Made by a program: the position numbers and the translations under genes. A model generated the notes under the pieces. It had not been told where the DNA came from. It worked only from the letters and a program-made list of their open reading frames with translations, and made no database searches. From Treponema sp. (GTDB lineage Bacteria > Spirochaetota > Spirochaetia > Treponematales > Breznakiellaceae), in contig WRLP01000009.1 of the NCBI GenBank assembly GCA_009777535.1, positions 1 to 64,000 on the forward strand: 64,000 bases of DNA, given 5' to 3'. Shown here one piece after another: positions 1 to 9,500 of the stretch (its first letter is position 1; the number at the start of each line of letters is the position of its first letter).

Positions 1-525
1 GCGATCACTCACGGGTGGTCAGGAGAGCTGCAAAGGCGCAAGGCTACTGCGGTTTTTGTTGTCTTGTTTGCTGCACTTTTGTTCATGGGGTGTCCCATGG
101 AGGATGGCGGCAGTAGTTTTGTTGATGACGGCAAGCTTAACGTTAATCTAATAGGAACATGGCTGGACACTGCTGAGTGGGGCACAGACGGTTATACCGT
201 AGAGGCTGACAATGTTGAATATATTTCTGATTATTTTCCGCATGCTGGTGTTATAAGTCATGTTACTAATTTTTCCAAGGCTGCCGGTGTAATCATCATT
301 GAACTTGATCCAGGGTACGAAGCCTATGGTTACTCGGCCGGTACCTTTATTGGAATTTACTTCCAAAACTTAAGGCCGGGCGTTTCGGTGCAAATTGGCA
401 CTGCTTCTTTGTTCCCAGACACGGCGGCGGAACTTACACTTGATGATGCAATAGCGGCATTCACACTTGGAAATGAAGGCACTTATATAAGTTTTTACGG
501 AACATACCTCCGTACCGCCGATTAA
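1..525 (+). CDS. Lipoprotein of TonB uptake locus (5' partial)
   Basis: Reading frame 1 is open from the left edge to a TAA at 523-525, and no convincing start lies inside the window, so the start is probably just outside. A basic stretch (RRK), a hydrophobic core and the lipobox LFMGC (Cys codon 91-93) predict a lipoprotein of about 145 mature residues, rich in Gly, Tyr and Asp. No family was recognised. It ends 2 nt before the TonB-dependent receptor gene and is probably in the same operon, which suggests a surface or periplasmic accessory to that receptor, perhaps for ligand capture. That role is inference from position only. Confidence 0.7.
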   Translation, partial: AITHGWSGELQRRKATAVFVVLFAALLFMGCPMEDGGSSFVDDGKLNVNLIGTWLDTAEWGTDGYTVEADNVEYISDYFPHAGVISHVTNFSKAAGVIIIELDPGYEAYGYSAGTFIGIYFQNLRPGVSVQIGTASLFPDTAAELTLDDAIAAFTLGNEGTYISFYGTYLRTAD

Positions 526-527
526 CA

Positions 528-2630
528 ATGTTATCCACCCTTTTTCATGCCAGGGCATTAATTCTGTTTTTGCTGTTTTTTAACTTATTTCTCCTTAATC
601 CTGGTATGATAAAGGGACAGGAAACCGGTTTCGATAACGAATTTTTCGAAGACGGGTTTAATGGTGACAGCCATTTACATGAATTTGAAGAAGAATCCGG
701 TCTTACCATTGTGGGAACCCGGCAGACAAGCCAACAGATGGCTGTCATCAACAGGGAAGACATTGAACAACAGGGTGCAAATGACCTTGCAGGCCTTTTA
801 CAAGATGTCCTTGCTCTTAACATTGCCCGCTATGGAGCTTACGGCAATCAAACAAGCATTCATCTACGGGGCCATAGTTCAAAACGGGTGGTATTCCTCA
901 TAGACGGAGTGCCGGCGAATTCTGCCATGGACGGAGGTTTTGATATAAATCAAATAGATCTCTCCTCAATTGAACGCATTGAAGTTATCTATGGCGGATC
1001 GGATACAAAGTTTAATGTTTCGGGGGCAATGGGCGGGGTGATAAATATCGTCACGATAAAAAAGCATAACCAGGGCTGGCGGTTTAGCGGCTCGGTGTCC
1101 AATACCTCAGCAATGCCTGGAGAATACCGTGGTCGCTCCGGAGAAAGGCAAAGCCGTCATTGGGAAGACTTATTTGACACCCAGAACTTTGCCTTTTCGG
1201 CCGCTTACGGAAGCAGCGAAGCTTACGACGGGGCAGCTTTCGGCAATGGCTTTTCGTTCAGGGGCGGAGTGTTTGCCAACCACGCCGAGAATCATTTTCT
1301 TTTTACCGATAGTTTTAATCACCTTCGCCGCAAGGACAACAACGAAGTGTGGGACGCCGGTGCAAATGCATCCTTTGTGTGGGAATCAGAAGATCATGCC
1401 AGCCTGATTGCATCTACAAATTTTTACTATGGTGACAAAAATATCCCCGCCACAGGTTTTTCAAGTATCTTTGGCACTCAGGAAGATTTTATCAGCCGCC
1501 AAACCATCATGTTTGATATGCCTCGTGCCGGGCATGATGACTTTGCAACAGAAGCCTCTCTTACATGGCAGTTTGCCAAAATGGATTATACTTCACCGGC
1601 TGATGACCTATCCCGCCACAATCAGCACAGCCTCAGCGCAATCAACCGCTGGGTGTGGTATCCGGGCGGACGGCTTACCCTGAGGAGCGGCTTTGACTAC
1701 CGTTTTATCAATCTTGATTCCACGGATATAGGAAACCGCAGCCGCCACGACGGCGGCATATATCTTACAACGGAAATCAAGCCGCTGGAGGAATTTCAGC
1801 TTATTCCTTCGGTTAAGGCGGTGTTTACAAGCAGCGGATCGGCAAAGTTTCAAGAGCACATAACGTTCGTACCAAAACTTGGACTGCTCTGGAATGTGAC
1901 AGATTCTATTTCTCTTAAAAATAACTATTTCCGCAGTTTCAAGTTCCCCGAGTTTGAGGATCTGTACTGGGAAGGAGGTTACGGCACCGGCAACCCCGAT
2001 CTTCGTCCCGAAGACGGCTGGGGCGCCGATTTGGGCGCAGAATGGAAATTTAAAAACCTGCTGACTCTGGAAAGTACTTTTTTTTCCCAATGGATGAAAG
2101 ATTCAATTCACTGGTATTCCGGAAGCGGCGGGGTTTGGCGGCCTGAAAATGTCGGGGAGGCCGTATTTTTCGGACTTGATAACAGTATCTGTTTTAATAT
2201 ACCTGTGTCCATTGGGCCTTTAAAGGAAGTATCTCCGTCGCTTACCTATAAATACCTGCGAAGTTTTTTGTTGAGCTTTGGTTATACTTTTGATTCCGGC
2301 AAGAAAATTCCCTATAACCCTGAGCATACCATCGGCGGCTCCATAAGCATTTCGTGGATCATCGAATCCCTGTACAGCGGCTCACTGATTATTTCCGGAC
2401 ATTATGAAAGTGTGCGTTATGAAGACAGGGCGAATCTTGCCGAACTGGAGCCGTATTTCCTGCTTAATGCCGCAGTTAATCAGGAAATCTCCAGTAACAT
2501 AACAGCCTTTGTTTCTTTGTTGAATATTCTTAACACATCTTACGAATCATTTTATAGGTATCCCATGCCGGGCATTACACTGACCTTGGGAATGAGAATT
2601 AATATTGATATGGGGCGCAATAATGACTAA
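528..2630 (+). CDS. TonB-dependent outer-membrane receptor (BtuB/FepA-like)
   Basis: The product is a 700-residue outer-membrane beta-barrel receptor. It has an N-terminal signal peptide (hydrophobic residues about 10-24), a TonB-box-like stretch LTIVGTR (about 59-65), a plug domain (about 70-170, with IHLRG, FLIDGVPAN and IERIEVIYGG) and a long aromatic-rich barrel. The C-terminus runs a few polar residues past the last strand. The family imports cobalamin, siderophores, haem or glycans using TonB energy. The adjacent binding protein, FecCD permease and ATPase make a metal chelate or corrinoid the likely substrate, and metH nearby slightly favours cobalamin. No clear Shine-Dalgarno precedes the ATG, so translation may be coupled to the lipoprotein gene 2 nt upstream. 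Confidence 0.93.
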   Translation: MLSTLFHARALILFLLFFNLFLLNPGMIKGQETGFDNEFFEDGFNGDSHLHEFEEESGLTIVGTRQTSQQMAVINREDIEQQGANDLAGLLQDVLALNIARYGAYGNQTSIHLRGHSSKRVVFLIDGVPANSAMDGGFDINQIDLSSIERIEVIYGGSDTKFNVSGAMGGVINIVTIKKHNQGWRFSGSVSNTSAMPGEYRGRSGERQSRHWEDLFDTQNFAFSAAYGSSEAYDGAAFGNGFSFRGGVFANHAENHFLFTDSFNHLRRKDNNEVWDAGANASFVWESEDHASLIASTNFYYGDKNIPATGFSSIFGTQEDFISRQTIMFDMPRAGHDDFATEASLTWQFAKMDYTSPADDLSRHNQHSLSAINRWVWYPGGRLTLRSGFDYRFINLDSTDIGNRSRHDGGIYLTTEIKPLEEFQLIPSVKAVFTSSGSAKFQEHITFVPKLGLLWNVTDSISLKNNYFRSFKFPEFEDLYWEGGYGTGNPDLRPEDGWGADLGAEWKFKNLLTLESTFFSQWMKDSIHWYSGSGGVWRPENVGEAVFFGLDNSICFNIPVSIGPLKEVSPSLTYKYLRSFLLSFGYTFDSGKKIPYNPEHTIGGSISISWIIESLYSGSLIISGHYESVRYEDRANLAELEPYFLLNAAVNQEISSNITAFVSLLNILNTSYESFYRYPMPGITLTLGMRINIDMGRNND

Positions 2631-3519
2631 AAAATTTTCTTTTGGATTGATATTAGTATTTTTATTGACAGGGTGCGCTGAAAACAAGGGCAGGGAAATA
2701 GTCGACCGCAGCGGAAGAACTGTAACAATTAACAACTCCATTAACAGAATTGTATCTACCGCCCCTTCGAATACGGAAATAATCGCCGACCTTGGCATGG
2801 CGCATAAACTTGTTGCCATTGACCGCCATTCTGCGAATGTCAGCGGAATTCCCGCCGGCCTTGTTATGTTGGATTTCTTTTACCCCGATGCCGAGGTGAT
2901 ATTAAACCTGTCGCCGGATATAATTATCGCAAGCGGGCATAACCCCACCGGCAGCGGCGAAGACCCTTTCAGCCTGTTGCGGGAAGCAGGAATTCCCGTT
3001 GTATATATTTCGATGAGCAGGAGTATAACTGATATTTACAGGGATATTGCCTTTATAGCCGATCTGCTGCAGGTGCAAAAAGAGGGGGAAGAACTTGTTG
3101 AAACAATGAAGGCGCAGATTGCCGAAATTACGAATAGACTGGCGCATAACGAAAAAAGAACTGTATATTTTGAAATATCCGCAGCGCCCGATATGATCAC
3201 TTTTGGAAAGGACAGCTTTATAGATGATATGATTTCTGTAATCGGCGCAGATAATATTTTCGGAAATGACAACTGGCTGGTTAACCCCGGGGCGGAATCG
3301 ATAATTGAGCGAAACCCCGATGTAATCCTTACCAGTGTAAATTATATTGATGACCCAATCGGCGAGATAAAAAGCAGGCCAGGTTTTAATCATATTAACG
3401 CTGTAATAAATAACCGTATTTATCAGATAGACAACGATTCTTCATCGCGGCCTTCATCGAGAATTGTTTTGGCGCTGCGGCAAATGGCGCAGGCTGTCTA
3501 CTGGGAGCTATATGACTAA
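2623..3519 (+). CDS. ABC transporter substrate-binding lipoprotein (BtuF/FepB class)
   Basis: This is a periplasmic helical-backbone binding protein of 298 residues. The ATG at 2623 was chosen because it starts a normal lipoprotein signal (MTKKFSFG, then lipobox LLTGC, Cys18) and overlaps the receptor stop by 8 bp. Recognisable family segments are VDRSGRTVTI, RIVSTAPSNTEI, LSPDIIIASG, the central helix and the C-terminal RPSSRIVLA. It should carry ligand from the TonB-dependent receptor to the FecCD-type permease. The family covers cobalamin, haem and ferric siderophores. Similarity to BtuF in the opening segment is suggestive but not decisive. Confidence 0.9.
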   Translation: MTKKFSFGLILVFLLTGCAENKGREIVDRSGRTVTINNSINRIVSTAPSNTEIIADLGMAHKLVAIDRHSANVSGIPAGLVMLDFFYPDAEVILNLSPDIIIASGHNPTGSGEDPFSLLREAGIPVVYISMSRSITDIYRDIAFIADLLQVQKEGEELVETMKAQIAEITNRLAHNEKRTVYFEISAAPDMITFGKDSFIDDMISVIGADNIFGNDNWLVNPGAESIIERNPDVILTSVNYIDDPIGEIKSRPGFNHINAVINNRIYQIDNDSSSRPSSRIVLALRQMAQAVYWELYD

Positions 3520-4537
3520 CAGCAGGCGTATCACAATCGGGGCGGTTATTTCGCTTTTAATAATCGCCGCCGGCGCATCACTGGGCAGCTCCGGTATTAA
3601 TCCTGCCGAGACAGTTGCCGTAATTTTGCACAAGGTTTTTAACCTTCCCCTTAACGGAAAAATTGACGCAAGAAATGTTTCGATTGTCTGGCTTTTGCGT
3701 CTGCCGAGGGTATTGCTTGCTTTTATCGCCGGCGGCTGCCTCGCAATGAGCGGCGCTGTTTGCCAGTCAATTTTATTAAACCCGCTGGCTTCCCCTTACA
3801 TTCTGGGTGTCTCCTCCGGCGCGTCCCTTGGCGCCGGAATTATCATTATCAGCGGATTTACAATTCCGTTCATTGGCGGCTTTACCCTGCCGCTGACCGG
3901 ATTTGCCTTCGGTCTTGCAACTGTTCTTATTGTAGCCGTTTTTTCCTCCGCAATAGATAGATCAATGTCGAATAACACAATTATTCTCTGCGGTATGGTT
4001 TTTTCGCTTTTTTTGAACGCCCTGCTTACAACGCTCAGCGCAATTTTTTCCGACGACCTCAGGCGGATAATGATCTGGCAGATGGGCAGTTTTGCCATGC
4101 GGGGCTGGAGCCATGTCAGGCTGCTGATTCCGTTTTTTGTAATCGGAACCGCCGGTATTATGCGCTACACAAAAGAGATGGATATATTAACATTTGGAGA
4201 CGAACAGGCAAAATCCGCCGGCGTGGAAACAGGCGCTGTCCGCAGAAAATTGCTTGTTTTTTGCGCCGTACTGACAGGCTCTGTGGTTGCATTATGCGGC
4301 GTTATCGGCTTTGTCGATCTTATAGCCCCGCATGCCGCACGAAAAATCATTGGTTCACGGCACAAACACTTAATACCCCTGTCGTTTATTCTTGGAGGCT
4401 CTTTATCAGTGTTAACCGATCTTGTCGCAAGAACTGTTATATCTCCGTCGGAGCTGCCCGTCGGAGCGATAACGGCTCTTATCGGCGCGCCATTCTTTGC
4501 GTGGATATATTTTAGAAAAGTAAAAGTTAAAATGTAG
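3512..4537 (+). CDS. FecCD-family ABC permease
   Basis: The product is a 341-residue inner-membrane permease with about ten hydrophobic helices. Family landmarks include LRLPRVLLAFIAGGCLAMSG, NPLASPYILGVSSGASLGA and the coupling region CGVIGFVDLIAPHAARKI. The ATG at 3512 overlaps the preceding stop by 8 bp with the same ATGACTAA arrangement seen at the previous junction, which indicates translational coupling. FecCD/BtuC proteins act as homodimers with two ATPase subunits and take up iron chelates or cobalamin. The next gene supplies the ATPase. Confidence 0.93.
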   Translation: MTNSRRITIGAVISLLIIAAGASLGSSGINPAETVAVILHKVFNLPLNGKIDARNVSIVWLLRLPRVLLAFIAGGCLAMSGAVCQSILLNPLASPYILGVSSGASLGAGIIIISGFTIPFIGGFTLPLTGFAFGLATVLIVAVFSSAIDRSMSNNTIILCGMVFSLFLNALLTTLSAIFSDDLRRIMIWQMGSFAMRGWSHVRLLIPFFVIGTAGIMRYTKEMDILTFGDEQAKSAGVETGAVRRKLLVFCAVLTGSVVALCGVIGFVDLIAPHAARKIIGSRHKHLIPLSFILGGSLSVLTDLVARTVISPSELPVGAITALIGAPFFAWIYFRKVKVKM

Positions 4538-4553
4538 AAGGTAGAAGAGAGAG

Positions 4554-5321
4554 ATGTTAGAAGTAAGAGAAATGTGCGCCGGATATGGTGGTGTTGATGT
4601 TATTCGCAATATCAGTTTCAGTGTGGTCGCGGGAGAAAGCCTCTGTGTGCTGGGGCCGAATGGCTGCGGAAAGACAACACTGCTAAAATCCATCGCACGT
4701 ATCATTGATTACCGGGGAACTGTTTCACTGAAAGACCGTGACATTTTATCTTTCTCCCGCAAAGAACTCGCAAAAAAAATCGCCCTTTTAGGGCAGAGCG
4801 CAAAAGTATATTTTCCCTACACGGTATACGAAACTGTCTCTATGGGGCGGTATGCTCATTCCGGCGGTTTCCTTAAAGGTCAGCCTGCCGAAGACAAGAC
4901 AATAGTCGAAGATATTATCGAAAAACTTGATATTAAAGACATAAAAGATAAAATGATCGATGAACTTTCCGGCGGACAGTTACAGCGAGTTTTTCTTGCG
5001 AAGACTTTTGCGCAGACCCCCGATATAATTCTGCTGGACGAGCCTGCCAATCACCTTGATCTGAAATATCAAATTGAGCTGCTTGATTTTTTGAAATCAT
5101 GGGTGCGTGATAACAATAAAACCCTTATCAGCGTGTTACACGATCTAAACCTGGCGCGCAGATTTGCGGATACCGCTATTGTCATGAAGGATGGCGAAAT
5201 TACCGCCTGCGGTAAAATTGAAAATGCACTGAACGGCGAAATACTGCAGGCAGTTTACGGCCTTGATATTCACGCCCATATGTTAGAGTCGCTGGAACAG
5301 TGGCGTATTATTTCACCGTAA
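4554..5321 (+). CDS. FecE/BtuD-type ABC ATPase
   Basis: This is the cytoplasmic ATPase of the uptake system, 255 residues. Walker A is GPNGCGKTT (34-42), the signature is LSGGQ (138-142), and Walker B ends in LLDEP (D162, E163), followed by NHLDL and the H-loop VLHDLNLA. It starts 16 nt after the permease stop, behind a purine-rich AGAGAGAG. Its last 14 bp overlap the 3' end of the convergent DUF362 gene, so the two mRNAs are antisense at their ends. It completes the receptor, binding protein, permease and ATPase set. Confidence 0.94.
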   Translation: MLEVREMCAGYGGVDVIRNISFSVVAGESLCVLGPNGCGKTTLLKSIARIIDYRGTVSLKDRDILSFSRKELAKKIALLGQSAKVYFPYTVYETVSMGRYAHSGGFLKGQPAEDKTIVEDIIEKLDIKDIKDKMIDELSGGQLQRVFLAKTFAQTPDIILLDEPANHLDLKYQIELLDFLKSWVRDNNKTLISVLHDLNLARRFADTAIVMKDGEITACGKIENALNGEILQAVYGLDIHAHMLESLEQWRIISP

Positions 5322-6435
5322 CAAGCTCGTACTTGCTGCTGCCAAGGCCGAGCTTTTCAGCATGGGCTATCTGTACACGCCAATCAGTCGTTGGGTGAAT
5401 GTTTGTCATGTGATCCGCATTGCCGGCTTCATCCTTGTGCGTGTGCTGCCTCTCCGAAAGAATGCTGGAGTACAGTGCGGGCGCCGCATTTACCGCGTCA
5501 ATACAGGCCTTGTCCAGAGCAACAGGATCGAAACTTGCGAAAATACCTATGTCGGGTACAATTGCGGCATCGCTTTCATCATGGCAGTCGCAGTAAGGTG
5601 AAACCTGATTCACCACGCTGATATGAAAATGAGGCCGCCCGTCCAGCACTGCTTTTGCATACTCGACAAACTTGCAGCTTAGCAGAGAGTTGCCTGTATC
5701 CCAGTTGCCGTAAATCGCATCCTTGCTGCATGCGCCTATACAGCGTCCGCAGCCCGTGCATTTACCGTGATCAATGAAAGCCTTGCCGCCACTGAAACTG
5801 ATTGCGCCATGAGCGCAAAAATTTGCGCATATTTTACAACCTATGCAATCGCTTTTATTTACCTGCGGCTTGCCTTCATTGTGCATGGCCATTTTGCCTG
5901 CACGGCTGCCGGAACCCATTCCTAGATTTTTAAGAGCGCCGCCAAAACCTGATCCTTCGTGTCCCTTAAAATGATTCAGCGAGACAACAATATCAGCATC
6001 CATAATAGCTCTGCCTATACGTGCAGTCTTGCAGTACTCTCCGCCCGCTACCGGCACTTCAATATCATCATTACCCCGAATACCATCCGCAATTATATTT
6101 TGGCAGCCTGTACTCATTGGAAAAAAACCATTTTCGTTAGCGGAGTCAAGATGATTAAGCCCCTGATTGCGGCGCCCCACATAAAGAGTATTGCAATCCG
6201 TCAGAAAGGGCATTCCGCCCAGCGCCTTTATTCGGTCGACCGTTGTTTTGGCAAAATTCGGCCTTAAAAAAGCCAGATTCCCCGGCTCGCCAAAATGAAT
6301 TTTAATGGCAACATATTTTTGCTTAAAATCAATTTTGTCGATCCCTGCCTTGCATATCAGCCTGTCCAGTTTAACCAGCAGCCCTTCGCCAAGCTGAGTC
6401 CTCATATCCGTAAAATATACTTTTGGTGCACTCAT
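5308..6435 (-). CDS. DUF362 domain protein with two 4Fe-4S clusters
   Basis: The product is a predicted cytoplasmic iron-sulfur protein of 375 residues. The DUF362 region covers most of the length, with VAIKIHFGEPGN and VVSLNHFKGHEGSGFGGALK. A ferredoxin insert carries CIGCKICANFC and CTGCGRCIGAC, each typical of a [4Fe-4S] cluster. The start at 6435 is preceded by GGAG at good spacing; the frame extends upstream to 6516 without a better site. The exact reaction of this family is not established, and a redox role tied to low-potential ferredoxin chemistry is likely. It is divergent from metH, with 84 bp between the two starts. Confidence 0.88.
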   Translation of the reverse strand: MSAPKVYFTDMRTQLGEGLLVKLDRLICKAGIDKIDFKQKYVAIKIHFGEPGNLAFLRPNFAKTTVDRIKALGGMPFLTDCNTLYVGRRNQGLNHLDSANENGFFPMSTGCQNIIADGIRGNDDIEVPVAGGEYCKTARIGRAIMDADIVVSLNHFKGHEGSGFGGALKNLGMGSGSRAGKMAMHNEGKPQVNKSDCIGCKICANFCAHGAISFSGGKAFIDHGKCTGCGRCIGACSKDAIYGNWDTGNSLLSCKFVEYAKAVLDGRPHFHISVVNQVSPYCDCHDESDAAIVPDIGIFASFDPVALDKACIDAVNAAPALYSSILSERQHTHKDEAGNADHMTNIHPTTDWRVQIAHAEKLGLGSSKYELVTVK

Positions 6436-6519
6436 TTTTTTTCTCCATTGGTTACATTTTATACAGAATGAGCTTATTAAACAATGGGATTTTTTAATAA
6501 ATATTGATACAATCAAAAC

Positions 6520-9500
6520 ATGTCTATTAGGGAACAGCTTGATACAGCGGCAAGGGAGCGCATTTTAATTCTTGACGGCGCAATGGGCTCCATGATTCAG
6601 AAATACAATCTTACAGAGAATGATTTTCGGGGAGATGTTTTTGCCAGCCATCATGTGCCGCTGAAGGGCTGCAATGATGTGCTCTGTCTTACAAAGCCGG
6701 AAATAATAGGCGCCCTCCATGACGCATATCTGAAGGCCGGCGCGGATATTATCGAAACATGCAGTTTTAATTCAACTTCTGTTTCGCTTGGCGATTTTGG
6801 TTTGAGTGATTTTGCATACGAAATAAGCGCCGCCGCCGCAGCCATTGCCCGAAAGTGCGCCGACAGATTTTCCGCTTCCGGCAGGCGGCGTTTCGTTGCG
6901 GGGAGCATGGGCCCTACCGCAAAAAGCGCAAGCCTTTCCCCGGATTATAATAACCCTGCGAAGCGCAGCATTTACTGGGACGAACTGGAAGCCGCCTACT
7001 ATGATAATGCCCGTGGGCTGCTCGACGGTGGTGCCGATATATTCATGGTAGAGACTATTTTTGATACGCTCAACGCCAAGGCTGCGCTTTTTGCAATCAG
7101 CCGCCTTTTGGAAGAAAGGGGCGCCGATGTCCCCGTTATGATATCCGCCACTGTTTCCGGCGAATCGGGGCGGCTTCTTTCCGGCCAAACACTGGAGGCG
7201 TTTTGCATATCGGTACTTCATGCAAAGCCCTGGGCAATAGGCCTTAACTGCTCTTTCGGCGCAGAGAAACTCCTGCCTCATGTGCGGCTGTTATCCGACA
7301 TTGTTCCCTGCCTGACAAGCGCCCATCCGAATGCCGGCCTGCCAAATCAGCTTGGGGTCTACGACGAAACACCCCAAACAATGTCGGCTCACGTCGAGGC
7401 CTATCTTAAAGAGGGACTTGTAAACATTATCGGGGGATGCTGCGGTTCAACTCCGGAACATATCGCCGCAATAGCCGCTGTTGCCGCCGCTTACAAAGGC
7501 CGTCAGGCGCATAAGGAAAAGCTGAAACACAGCGGCAAAAGTACGCTTGCCGGACTTGAGCCGCTGGTCATTGAAAAGCAAATGTCGGCTAACACTGAAA
7601 AAATCGTCCTGATTGGGGAAAGAACCAGTGTTGCAGGAAGCCGCAAATTCCTGCGCCTGATAAGCGAAGGGAATTACGAGGGAGCCGCTGCCATTGCAAG
7701 GGATATGGTCGAAGAGGGTGCAGCAGTTATTGATATTAGCACAGACGACGCAATGCTTGACGCCGGAAATGCGATGGCTGCTTTTCTTGACTTCGCCCTT
7801 ATGGATCCGAACATTTCCAAGGTTCCTTTTATGATAAACAGTTCAAGCTGGAATGTTCTGGAAACTGGACTTAAACGGCTGCAGGGAAAGGGCCTTGTTA
7901 ATTCAATAAATCTGAAAGATGGGGAAAAAGAGTTCCTGCGAAGGGCGGGAATAATCCGGCGCTACGGGGCTGCGGCAGTTGTTATGCTGATTGACGAGCA
8001 GGGGCAGGCTGCAAGCTATGAGCGCAGAATTGAAATTGCACAGCGCTCTTATAAACTGCTGATCGACAGCGGCTTCCCTTCCTGTGATATTGTTTTTGAT
8101 CCTAATGTCTTCACGGTTGCCACAGGCGTAAGCGAGCACAATTCTTATGCAACAGATTTTATCCGTGCCTGTTCATGGATTCGGGATAATTGTCCGGATG
8201 TGCAGATATCCGGAGGAATCTCAAACCTTTCTTTCAGTTTCCGGGGAAACAATGCCCTGCGTGAGGCCATGCACAGTGTTTTTCTTAAACACGCAGCCGC
8301 AGCAGGCCTTAGCATGGCTATTGTTAATCCGGCTGCAAGGGTTTCCTACGGCGATATAGAAGAAAATTTGCGTAACGCGATTGAAGATGTAATACTGAAC
8401 AGGGATACAGAAGCAACTGAAAGGCTTTTGGCCGCCACGGAGCAATTTTCTGCCGGTGTTTCACCTAATGCAAAAGATGTGCCGCCGGAAAAAAGCGGCC
8501 GCCTGTTGGATGCTGAATCTCGTGTTGTCCAGGCCATGCATAAAGGCCATGATGATATAGAGGCTGATATTGTTGAATTGTTAAAAAAATACAAGCGTCC
8601 CCTTGATATTATCGAAGGCCCTCTTATGGAAGGCATGAAGGAGGTAAGCATACGTCTCGGCAAGGGCAGTATGTACCTGCCTCAAGTGATACGCAGTGCA
8701 AGGGTTATGAAAAAAGCCATAATCGTACTTGAGCCGCAAATTGAGGCGGAGAAACGCCTCGCCAAACAGGCGGCTTCACCGAAAATACTTCTGGCGACTG
8801 TTAAGGGGGATGTACACGATATAGGCAAAAACATTGTAGGCCTTGTTCTTGGCTGCAACGGTTATGCGATTATCGATTTGGGGGTGATGGTTCCCTGTGA
8901 ACAGATTATTGAAACTGCCGAAAGAGAGGGAGTAAGCGCTGTAGGGCTTTCAGGGCTTATTTCCCCCTCGTTAGACGAAATGATAAACATTGCTGGGGAA
9001 ATGGAAAGCAGGGGAATGACCATTCCCCTGCTGATAGGCGGCGCAGCGGCAAGCCTTGCGCATACTGCCCTGCGGATTGTCCCGGAATACTCAGGCCCCG
9101 TTGTCTATGTTCCCGATGCGGGAAAATCCGCAGAAACAGTCCGTGCCCTATTGTCCGAAACAGAACGCTCCCGCTTTCTGGAAGCGATTGAAGAGTCCTA
9201 TCGAAAGGCGGCGGAGCATCATAAAATGATTCAGTCCAATATCAAAATAATCCCCCTGGCTGAAGCAAGGGCCAACAGGGCTCCCCCGGGGCCATCTGTT
9301 GATGAACCGAAAACAACGGGAATAATTGAGCTGAATAATTATCCCCTGGACAGGGTTATCCCTTACATCGACTGGACTTCTTTTCTGGAAAGCTGGGAAA
9401 TGCAGGGGGCGGCTGCAGCGACAAAAGAAAATCTTCTGGAAGACGCAAAAATTTTTTTACAGCGAATAAGAACGGAAACACTTCTTACACTTAACGGCGT

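Noticed and set aside
148-366. Open frame on the minus strand inside the first lipoprotein gene
   Set aside because: It is antisense to a well-supported lipoprotein frame and has no ribosome site or family pattern.
1608-2090. 160-codon minus-strand frame inside the TonB receptor gene
   Set aside because: It lies fully antisense to the receptor and its translation has no recognisable domain.
6436-6519. Possible cobalamin riboswitch before metH
   Set aside because: Only 84 bp separate the divergent starts and no B12-box-like core was seen; there is no room for the full element.
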